Positions 48,621 through 64,000 of a stretch of DNA of 64,000 bases are shown here, in pieces. Below the pieces are notes generated by a model. It had not been told where the DNA came from, ran no database searches, and worked only from the letters and a program-made list of their open reading frames with translations. Position 1 is the stretch's first letter. The number at the start of each line of letters is the position of its first letter. The translations under genes and the position numbers were made by a program. The DNA comes from Monarcha castaneiventris obscurior. Lineage: Eukaryota; Chordata; Aves; Passeriformes; Monarchidae. Location: the NCBI GenBank assembly GCA_026261815.1, contig JAMPIT010000230.1, positions 10,787,001-10,851,000 on the forward strand, in the 5' to 3' direction.

Positions 48621-49776
48621 TTTGGGTGAAATTAGCAGGGAGATTGTCAGTAATATGAGAACAAAAGCTTTGAAAGTTAAGTTTTCTAAATGAGACAGAA
48701 CTAAAAAATATGTCCTAAGTTTAAACTGCCACCATTGTACAGACTTTTGCCTTATTGGAAAACAGATATTTTAATAAAATTTTTAAAAAGCCAAGTCTTC
48801 TGTGAGCTTTCTGATGTAATTTCTGAACAGTCCTGAGCCATGCTGAGAAAAATATCCAGAATTGAATTTTGTTATTAAGATGCCTGTGTGAGTAAAATGA
48901 TGTTTTGTGTGGTGGGGAGCAGAGTGCTATACTTTTACCTTGCTTCTAAATTGACTCTTATGTTCAGTGCTCCAGGGGATTGAACTGTTCTGTACTTGGC
49001 TGAAGCTAGTGAAATCCTTGCATGCTGATACAGATCTGCAAATCAAGCAACAAGGGACCATTTCAGATTAAAAAAGAAAAAAAGAAATGAATAAGGATAA
49101 AAGAGCTATGAGACCTGTTTGAAAATTGCCTAATGACAAATTCAAGTTGCTAAATAAGAAATGCTTTTTGTATCTTAAAAAAAAAACCTCAGAAGGATGA
49201 AAATCACTGTCTTTGAAAAGGTGAGGTGAATAATAATATATTCAGGAGTGTTACAGGGAAAATGTGAAGTGATTAATACAGAATTGTCTCCTTTCTTTGT
49301 CTTTATATCAAGGGGAAAGTACGTGACTTATCTATAATACATCTCTGCAGAATTCATTCAGATCTCTAAACTTAGAGGTGGAGGCATGTACACTTGGTTT
49401 TCTGCAGGGAAAGTGTGTCCCAATTTCATGTTTCCATTGTCATTTTTTTTTGGCTTTTAAAAATCATGCAGGACTTAATGACTTTTTTTTTTTTCCTGGC
49501 GTCTATATACAGAATAAACTAACTTGTCAGATTAAAGGGAAAAGTATTTAAAATTCTGTTGCTCTACATTAGTTACAAGCAGGTGAATTCAGTGAGGATC
49601 TATTTATAGGAGAACTAATGGATATGCCTAACTTGACCTACTTTAGACTACTCAACAGAAAAAACAAATACAATGTCGTTGTACCACTGCCACGTAATCT
49701 GTTTTTTCCAACCGTAAGAGCAAAATAATGTCTTTGTTGTTGTGGCCTTCCAAATACATATGTCTATTTAGAAGCA

Positions 49777-49791
49777 TATCTATATCTATCT

Positions 49792-49827
<36 letters not shown>
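49777..49827 (+). repeat. Compound TATC / (TC)15 microsatellite
   Basis: TATC-like units (49777-49797) lead into an uninterrupted TC repeat of 15 units at 49798-49827, ending in a short C-run. The repeat is long enough to be length-variable in a population. Confidence 0.95.
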
Positions 49828-49829
<2 letters not shown>

Positions 49830-52800
49830 CGCATCTGTGTATGTATTTATTTCCTGGATGCCATAGTAACAATCCAAGTTAAGAGTATATTGTGGGGTTT
49901 TTTTAGTTCCATAAACATCAGCTTCTCCATATCAAATGAATGTTGCTGGTCCTGAAATCCCAGAACTGTAATCCCTGGCATTGTGGAGTAGGAAGAACTC
50001 AAGTTCTAAGAGAAAATTAGACTTCATTTTGTAAAAACCACTCCTGTTATGAAAAAATTCAGGTGAAGCACCTCCTACCAAAGCAGGGGCAGTTTTCTTT
50101 CTGTGTGCAGGTATTACATGAGTTAGCAAGGGGTGGCGTAGAGGAGCAGTGCATGTATCAGTTACCGCAATGAAGGCAAAATAAACAGTATTCAAAGATA
50201 TCAACCAGACTGTGTTTGTTACATGCCAAGTGCTACACTTACATTGGTTCACCGTGTGGGGATGTCTCTGTAATTGAGGTAATTCCTGCATTATCCAAGG
50301 TAGATGATAACCAGGCCTGGCCTTTGGGCTAAACTTTGCAGGGGAATTTGATTATACCTTGACCTATAATTGTAGCCTTGTTTCAAGTAAAGCTGATAAC
50401 TCTTTCCTTTAAAGATACTTCCCATGATTCTGACATCAAAGATTTTGAATCTGTATCTAATATGAACCCTAATATTTGTTTTACACCGGCAGATCTTGGT
50501 GGTCTGTATGTCAGCCTGTGAATCACATGAGAAGAGTATAAAACTTCAGAGATTTGAACATGGAAATATTCTGTAGATAAGCCTTATGTAAAACAAACAA
50601 AGAGCAGACTTACACCTGTGAAACAGATATGTTTTGAATCCTGAGGAAAAACAGAAAGCAGGATAGACTGTAACTAGGCAGTTACACAAAATGAACCCAT
50701 TTTTAAGGCAACAATCAATTTGAGGTAATTTGGTATAGTTGTACATGGGTCTATGAGCGAGTTACTTCTCTTTGTAATACGATGGACACGTCTATAATTT
50801 GTTATCGATCAGATCTTCAGAAAGCTCTTTAGATGCTTCACTTAATACTAAAAGTGTGACATCCATGCTTTATATATTTCAAACATGTAGTACGTGAGAG
50901 GTTAGTGCTTTATCATTGCATCTAATATTTTGGTTGATTTTATCATTACTATTTTTAAGGATTAATTGTATTGGGCTCCCCAACAGGCAGCACTATTAAG
51001 TGCTGGGAAGCCTTGTCTGATCCTGCCAAATCTTTTCTGGCTATTGCTGTTAGCTGTGGTTGGTTTTACTTATAGGTTGCTCTGTAAATGAACTGTCTGA
51101 TAAATTCATTATGTGATGAAATGCCTTGAGTTTTGTAGTTCTTCATATACTTGGTATCTCATAAAATGTTTAAAAAATAGCTTTTGCACTGCAGGTGTTA
51201 CTAGGTGCTAAGAAAAGGAAGAGATGAAGCTCATCTGGTATCTTGAGCAAGAAGCATTTTGTGGCTTAGCATCCTAAGCTGCTGCTGAGACATTTGAGAT
51301 CCATTTTAATATTTCTGCTTTTCAACGTGTCAGATCGAAGAGTCTTACATTTGCCTTTGCAAACATGTAGTATTATCCCCAATATGTTCATAGGGAAATG
51401 CACTTTTGAGTGATTTTTGCCACTATCATATAGCATGTCAGTGTAGGAAATTAGAAAGGACCCAATATTGTCTTCATCTTAAGTCTCTCTTTAATATAAT
51501 GAATATATCATTAAGGTATTTTTTAAGGTTCCATTTGGCAGCACTTTACCCATTTGTCAGTGAACAGAAACTTAGGGCACTGTTTTGTCATCGTTATATT
51601 ATTTTGTAATGTGCTATGAGTGTTAATAGTGGTGCATTTTATATGTGGACTTAGAGCTGTTGCAAAGTGACCACAGAAACAGTTTTGTGCTCCAGTAATA
51701 ATTGAGTCTTCTTTGAAATGTCTCTTAAATATGATCTGGTGGGAACAGCTACGTACATTCATTTGATACTTGCCATCTGTATAGGAGCCTAGATGTATGA
51801 ATTTGTTCTGGTAGCTATCGCTTTGCATCTCATCTCCTTCCTCTGCCTCCCACCCTGGACTGTCAGTGGTCCTGGAGAAGTCATGGAAACAATCCAGAGT
51901 GGGTTGACCTCAGTCTGGGGAAAACAAACGCTGTAGTTTTCAATCAAGCAGCAAACAGTCTGTGAAATACAATTACAATACACACTGTGAAATGCTTGAG
52001 AATCTGTGGTGCTTTAGACATTACTGTGGACTTTTGCTCTGTCAGATCCTATTTTGTGCTGTTTTCCTTGTATGGGGTTGCCAAGTTGCATGAGTGTTTG
52101 CAATTTTTGGCTAATAATTTTTCCCCTTTTTCTCAATATTCTTTTCTCTGGTGGTAGGCATAGACTATTCAGATGCATTAATTAAGAAGCACGTTTGATC
52201 AACAACAAAAAAATCCCTTGACTTTTAATGAATTTCCTGCTGTTTGTTGGTAAGCTACCACTGTAAGGACATGCCCAAAATTTTCATTACTGTGAACAAG
52301 CAGAAGCAGCAAAATGTCTCAAGTTAAATTCACTAGCAAGAAAACCTTTTGCCTAACCTACTAAAGCTCTTGAAAGGCTCTCGTACTTTTCAGTGCAGTC
52401 TGCAGTGCTTACTGTAAAAACAATTAACTGCAGCACAATCTAGTAAAAATCTTTTTCAGTGGAAGCTCTGCTGCATGGGCAAGCAGCATTTGTGTTGTGC
52501 TCCTGCCACCAGCCTGGCTGGGTTTGTGGTAGAGGTGTGTGACCAAATCATTACAGAACGTGTGTGTCATTTCAGTGATACATCTCAGGCTGCTGAGCCC
52601 CTAAAGACCACTGACTTTAGTGAAGCTCTAAACTGATACACACTACAAAATAACTGGGATATCATTGGACTTGTTCAGCTGTTTTTAGTATTGCAAAGTT
52701 TTTAATACATGTTTTAAGAAGAGTCATTATGAAGGAAAAAATTCTAGTTATTCAAAATTTAATGAATTGTCACATGGATTTGCCAAAGGAAGGTTTTCTC

Positions 52801-53214
52801 AAATTATATTCATTGGCTCTCTGGTGTTCTGCCTCTTGGACAATAGGAAAATCAAATTCATCTCTTTTTAAATCTCTCAAAACATTTCCTTTTAAGGCAC
52901 TTCACAACAGAAATAGTGCCATCATGAAGCCAACCAGGTTTAAGGCTCAGCTTGACCAGTTTAATAAATGGGAAATAAGAGATGATTGCCTGTGATAGCA
53001 GGGAATGAATTTGATATTCATCAGAGACCTGAGAAATCCCTTCCATTCTGCACTCCTCTGTGTCTATATGATATCTATTCACTGATTTGACTGAGCAAGG
53101 CAAATTTCATTTTAGAGTAGTGAGGCATATAAAAGCTATGTGAATATTGTCATTTCCAATTGCAGGGTGACCATCCTGCAGAAGGATGTGAATAACATAG
53201 AGATAACTTGTCTA

Positions 53215-53246
<32 letters not shown>

Positions 53247-53279
53247 AGATTAAATTTTTTTTTTTTTTTTTTTTTTTTT
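53215..53279 (+). repeat. Compound (TG)9(TA)7 ... T25 repeat
   Basis: (TG)9 at 53215-53232 runs directly into (TA)7 at 53233-53246. After an 8-base spacer comes a pure run of 25 T at 53255-53279. The alternating purine-pyrimidine part could favour Z-DNA or cruciform forms, and the T-run is a strong pyrimidine tract on the transcribed sense strand. Confidence 0.95.
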
Positions 53280-54711
53280 GTGTTTAAATGGATGATGACT
53301 TCATGCAAGTTTTCTCTCTCATTGGAATACTGATAATAGCAGTGCACCAAGCATAGGGCTATTGTGAATCACACAAAGCTCTCACCTAATTATTTGTGCA
53401 TATATATGTATGTTCAAGAGGGAACATAGCCTATTTTTTGTATTCAATATTTTTTGGTTTTCCCCATGTTGTCTTTGTAACTGCTCTTCAGATTTGATTG
53501 AAAATTGCCATTCTCTGGAGATTTGGCCGGTTAATCAAAAAGTGAGAACATTAGCACAAAAGCCTGATGCTGGTGTATTTGTGCTAGTTAAGACGCAGGA
53601 AAATAGGTCCCTTAGGAGCTGTTTCCTATCAAGTCTGATCATACAGAGAAAGAGAGAACCTTCTTTATGTTGCAAGAACCAAACAAACATTTATGAAGCA
53701 CAGCTGCCAGGAGACTAATAGTGAATATGTCTCTTCTTCCATAATCATTACAGAGAAGTACAAGAAACTAAAAGGGGAAGTGTGAAGGGAGGGGCATATT
53801 TTAATAGCATAAGCTTTATTTTATTTATGTCTTGGCTGAGGAAAAAAATTATTGTCAGGAGCTTGTCATTATTGATAATCTGTCCTTTTCTACAGTAGCG
53901 CTAAAGCACCTGTTGATCTTTTCAGTTTGGTACTTACAGGACTTAGTTACACTCACTATGCTAAAACTGAAAAAAATTAAGTGCTGGAAAACAAACAACC
54001 CAGTGTCTGATGCTCCATGGGAAACTGACTCTCACTTGTGATGCTCACTGAGGCAGTGCTGTCTCCAGCTGGGTCTCAGGCCACACAGCCATTACTAAGG
54101 GACTGAGCTGACTGAATACCATACTCATATATGGTATTCCTGCAACATTCTGAAATAACAGTATCTCAGCTTATCAGTATTATATCAGCTCAGTAAATAT
54201 CTAAAGTTTAAATCGGTCACATTCTTGAAGGAGGAACTAGGAGAAATTGCAAAGTACCAAGAAAAAACTTCTCTCTTTGCTTTTCATTTCATTGAAGTCT
54301 GGGCACTGTAAGACTTCCAGAAAAGTCTGGCTTCTTGCATATTGCCAGCTCAGCAGGTAAACAGCTTTATGTCCATGCAAGTAGTCCTTTCATCATATTA
54401 AAATATGCAAACAGTATTGATCTCATATTTCCTTTGGATGAGTGTGATAAAAGCAATAATTCCTAGGAAAAATTACTTTTAAAAGTTACTTTGTAAAGAT
54501 GATTACTACAGCAATAGTGACATATCAGTGCTTTCCTAATCATTATGGCTCATCTTGCCAGTTCCTTAAGGACTTGGGAAAATGCACAAAAACTTTAAAG
54601 GAGGCCCAGACAGAGCTCTCTATCCTGTTCTTGTACAGATACATTTCAGTGTATCTAAATCTGGTTTCAAAATCAGTTATTTCATCTTGGAGCACATATA
54701 ATGCAGACTGG

Positions 54712-54775
54712 CAGTGCTGGCTTAATGGTTGGACCTTAGAGGTCTCTTCCAGCTGAAATTCAATGCACAAGATAG
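54712..54775 (+). mobile_element. Possible short CR1-like 3' tail
   Basis: The segment around GGTTGGACCTTAGAGGTCTC followed by TTCCAGCTGAAATTCAATG resembles the last 50 bases or so of a CR1 element (GGTTGGACTTGATGATCTTA-type end). The terminal 8-mer repeat is not clear, and the sequence to the left is not recognisable. Confidence 0.5.
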
Positions 54776-54935
54776 TTGCTGTTTACATTATAGGTGTACT
54801 GGTGGTCAGTGGATCACACCTTGCCAAGGAGTTCTCAAGTAATTTGAAAGCAGAGTTTACTCTCTTTTTACAGCCATTATGACTAAAATATCAGTGTCTG
54901 AACAGTAATGAAATAATTATTATACACTCCTGAAC

Positions 54936-54970
54936 TGAAAAAACCTGACCAAACCACCCAAACCAAACAT
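54936..54970 (+). repeat. A/C-rich short tract
   Basis: About 35 bases of A-runs and CC pairs (ccaaaccacccaaaccaaac pattern), interrupted by only one G and one T. It shares the character of the tracts at 14.9 and 33.2 kb. Confidence 0.7.
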
Positions 54971-56639
54971 CTTTACTTCCATTTTTATTTTCCCAGTTAT
55001 TGGTAGAATGGAGATGTTGCTGTTGAATTGAGAGATGGGATTAAGTGTTCAGAGAAGTTAGATTTATACATAACCATTTCAGGCCTTCAGAGCCCCCTTT
55101 CCCAGATCAGACACCTAGAAACAACGGCTGCACAAATGAAAGATGTAGGAATTTAGTATTCAGACTCCCTGGCTGCTACTGTGTTTTCTGTAGAAAATTG
55201 CCAAAAGACAAGGGAATGTGAATTTCTATTTTGGTTCATGAGAAGTTTATTGAACGGCAGAGATGAGTGGCAGAGTGCTTCTTTGAAGATGACGTTGTGG
55301 CAGGATCAGAGGCAGGAGCTGATATTTTGGTAATGGAAGTTAAAATTTCCAGTAAGACAGGGAAAAAGCATGGCTGGTTTTGAGCTTTGGAAATGACAGT
55401 AGGCAGATTTCACTCTGGAATTTTATGAGAAAATGTAATTAAAAGATCTGTTTGGGTTCATATATATTGGATAAGGTTCGCTTGGCAAGAGTACTGCTGG
55501 CATTTCTTAACTCTGCGGATTTTGTCATCCTAGGTGGTGATAGAGAGATTGTCTTCAAAAATAAAAACCCCATTGGCAACTTTTCATATGTATTTCATTA
55601 ACACTGTGCAGGTGAACTGTGAAATGGACCTTTTTATATGTAGAACTGTTAGCACTAATAGTCCATTATGAGCAGTTAAGATAATTTTTCAGTTTTTGAG
55701 TCATTAATTTTATTACAGAACTTAAAAAAATATTTTTTTTTTATTTTTAGAACAGTGGGCAATTTTACACTGAGCACATCAAGATATGGAAAAGTACATT
55801 GGAAGAGGTGCTTTAAATTTTCCTCAGTACTGTAAAGATGAAATTACATTTTAATCACTCTTATTTCAATTTTGGAAAAAAACATACTGTGTTTTTAGTA
55901 GCTGTACATTATAAACTGTGTCTTTTGGTATAGTAGATATCAGTGCTTTTATTTAGAGAAAAGAAACCTTACAATTCTGGGAGCTTGCTCAAATCAGTTA
56001 TTTCTGAGAAATATCTGCAGTAATATCCTCGTGGGTTTACAGAAACTTTCTTGCTTGTTCTGTTAAAGGTCCTGTTCCTTGTTTACCTCATCCAGGTCAA
56101 ATTTGCTTTTCAGAAGAAAACTGCTTTCCAAATAAAGAAATAATTGCTTGATGCAAAGATTTTCACAGCTAGTTAGTTACTTTTCATAGTAAATCAGAAT
56201 TTTAAGTCAAATCCCTCTGCAGGTGTCCAATTTTTCTCTCTGTTCACTTCAGTGTAAATCGAAATCTGTGTTATTTTGAGAAGAAAAGAGAGTCTGATTA
56301 CTGTAATATTAAAGATTTTTGAAACGGTACATCATACATCTGTTGATTATGGCAGTAGCACTTTCATTAGGATTGTGATTCCTCCTCTAAGCACCTATTT
56401 ATGGGCACATGCATGTTTCTGATACAGATCTGTCCAGGAAAAGCCAGACAGAGGCGTGTGGGAGCTGCTGTTTCTTAATTGCTTGGATAACTGACAGTCA
56501 GTGTGGTTCCAAAACTTGCTGTGTTTATGATTCCTGATACAAAAGCCACAAAATGTAGATGTGATGGTGCCAGATAGCATCTGTTTTACATAGCTTTTGA
56601 TTTGCAGTTTCTGATTTGTTATAACCCAATATTGAAAGG

Positions 56640-57000
56640 TGCATATAGGCAGGAGGCAGCTAAGTTGGCTGTTTCCTCTGACCTGGCTGCAATCGAGGTC
56701 AGGCAGAGGGATGCTCCTCTCCTTGGCAGAAAAAAACCTCTGGACCACCAGGTGGGACAGAAAGAAAGGAAACAGAATGTCCAACAAGTGAGGAGGCCTA
56801 GGTCTGACCAGAGAAGAGGTGGTGGGAACAAGATCAAAGATACTCTCAGGGCTGGAAAGGGTGGAAAGAAGGTTTTGTACAAGGATCTAGCTCAAGTATT
56901 GCACAGCAGGCTGTGTCCCAGGAGGGCACTGAAGGCAGGTCTAGCAAGAGCAAGTCCAAAGGACTGCTGCAAACACTGACTGGGACAAGGGGAGTTTTGT
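56640..57000. other. Unclassified GC-richer patch with open frames on both strands
   Basis: This patch is clearly GC- and purine-richer than its surroundings. A 125-codon + strand frame (56602-56979) is very basic, with many Lys and Arg (KERKQNVQQVRRPRSDQRR is representative). The minus strand is open for 130 codons at 56395-56787, 87 at 56619-56882 and 98 at 56846-57142. I see no conserved domain, splice signals forming an exon, terminal repeats or target-site duplication. It may be an old unclassified retroelement fragment, an intronic regulatory segment, or chance. It has no known place in PARD3. Confidence 0.35.
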
Positions 57001-58838
57001 TTACAGACTTAAAATAGTCAAGAGAAAAGCTTGTGGGGCTAAAAATTGGTGAAGCATAGGACCCAAGTGTTACTAAATGAATGATGCTCACATTGCACAT
57101 ACATAGATGTCTGCTAAAATGACACAGCAGAAAGCCAGACATTCATATTTTAGGAGAGGCATATCTACAAATAGATAGGATGTTATTTCAATCTCTTCAT
57201 CCGTGTATGTATACTTATTGTGTGCTTGGAAAAACCACACATGAAAAACTGCCAGAAAACATTGTATTAACAAAGTCATGTTCATCTGTGATGACCTTTT
57301 GTCGTATGTGAGATTCAAAATTGGGTTTCATTAGCAACTCTGATGAAAAGAGTTCTGTTTAGACTAGTAGTAGCTTCAGTGCAATAAAAATACATATTTT
57401 TCTACAACCACCAGCGTCCCGAACTTAAACAGGAAACCCATGGCAACAGTGATTTGCAAGCTGCTGTATGAAACAAGGTAGAATGCCTCTTTTCAGTATG
57501 AAACAACTCCAAATGTTCTGATCTTCCTTTATAAGCCTTTTTGCATGTGACTTTTGAATTGCCATGGAGATTTGATTATTTATTTAATATTAAAATTTGT
57601 GCAGTGGTACATCTAGAACTTAAACTGAAATCAGTAAATATGGAGTTCTAGGCAGGTTCAAGATGCTGGGTAACCTTTGGAATGTGTTACTTACCTTGTG
57701 CTTAACAGAGAGAGATGACGAGGAGGTGCATGTGAACACCTCTCGAGACACAGGATCATCAATCTTCCGAGTAGCTTGGCCTCACACAGCGTGCTGCTTT
57801 CCAGGGTGCAAAAGGCATATCCACAGCTCATGGAAGCCTGATGCATCCAGCCTCCTGCTTTTGCAGATTCCCTGTGGAAATGTCAGTTGGACATTACCAG
57901 CTGTCTCTGCCTGCCTTTAACATCTCTTCAATACTTTAATAAGTTGTCTGACTCTGTGTGCTAAACTCAAAAGCTATCGTGTATTATTTTGCTGACCTAA
58001 TGGCTCTGGCTCTAGAGTCTGTCTGTGTTTGAAACCTACTGCTCACAATTTGTAATATTTTCTGTTTGATTACATGGGTATTTAAAATGTAAGCTTCTAA
58101 TAATTAACATACATATAAGAATGGCTTTAAATCTTCTTACTGGAAGTCCTTGAATTACCCTGATCTAAATTTGAAAATACAGCATTCACAACTTTGACAT
58201 TAAAGTTATACGTTTGGTGAATAATGTATGTACTTTTTGGAAAGTGAAATTAAAAATAAAATCAATTGGTTAGCATTAGAGCCTCACGTAACTCTGATGT
58301 CAGCCTTTTCTGGTATGCTATTAATAAAGGCCGTGATAAAATGTTTAAAGAGCTCTTGGTACTTTATGGAATTACAGAAGCTGCATTTTCTTATACTGTT
58401 TTTAAGGCTTTGCAAATGAGCCTCAGTGATCAGCCTTGTGTGTTCAGTCAAGCCCTCAGTAACCTGCCCAGGGAGAACCTGGGAGGAGCTTCCCCAAACA
58501 CTGCTGACCATCAGCTGATTTTGTGCTTTTGCTTGTCAACCTTTTAAAAAAATGCTGACTGTGATAGTTTCTGTAGCATTGCTTTTATAACTGTAGTAAA
58601 GTGATAATATAACACCGGTGAAACTATAAATACCATTGCAAAAATGCATAAAGTGACGAAAACCAATTTAGAACAGTTTCAGACAGAAGAGGAAAGATTT
58701 TTGTACTTGTGGAAGCATAACATTTTCACTGAATATGTGCTAACCCCAATAATCTGAGGATGGTAAAATCTCACTATTAAAATGAGTAAATAAAATTAAA
58801 TGCAGGTTTAAATTTTTTTTTTTCTTTTTAATATCTAG

Positions 58839-64000
<5,162 letters not shown>

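Overview
The window is vertebrate nuclear DNA, most probably from a bird. It is AT-rich and CpG-poor, with very short coding blocks bounded by GT/AG splice sites and separated by introns of kilobases. Nearly all recognisable interspersed repeats are CR1 (chicken repeat 1) LINE fragments. I see no Alu- or B1-like SINEs and little other transposon DNA; the CR1 pieces total about 2.5 kb, or 4%. That profile is typical of birds, although turtles and crocodilians also carry CR1. The species cannot be fixed from this sequence.

One gene is recognisable and it fills the window: PARD3 (partitioning-defective 3, PAR-3) on the + strand. Four internal coding exons lie at 10348-10526, 25225-25356, 58839-58930 and 61839-61922. 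They join without a frame break and match, with no insertion or deletion against the human protein as I recall it, about residues 135-297. This is the linker after the N-terminal oligomerisation domain, including the Ser144-type 14-3-3/PAR-1 site, followed by the start of PDZ1. The start codon, N-terminal domain, rest of PDZ1, PDZ2, PDZ3, aPKC-binding region and C-terminus lie outside the window. The exons make up 487 nt, under 1% of the DNA.

Layout: 1-10347 is the 3' part of an intron. Exon A follows, then a 14.7 kb intron that holds a CR1 copy and a 181-bp tract made only of A and C. Exon B follows, then a 33.5 kb intron that holds five CR1 pieces, several microsatellites and small tandem duplications, and an unclassified GC-richer patch near 56.6-57.0 kb. 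Exon C, a 2.9 kb intron, exon D and 2.1 kb of the next intron complete the window. No other gene, RNA gene, promoter CpG island, CRISPR array or virus is supported.

The most interesting signals are these. (1) Exon B keeps frame if skipped, has a weak 5' splice site, and that site forms one arm of a perfect 11-bp AU-rich inverted repeat that could fold over it in the pre-mRNA, which suggests a regulated cassette exon. (2) The 181-bp A/C-only tract has a canonical G-quadruplex pattern on the minus (template) strand. (3) A second A/C tract appears to have grown from the internal A-run of a CR1 copy, which hints at how such tracts arise. No wholly new biological system is evident.
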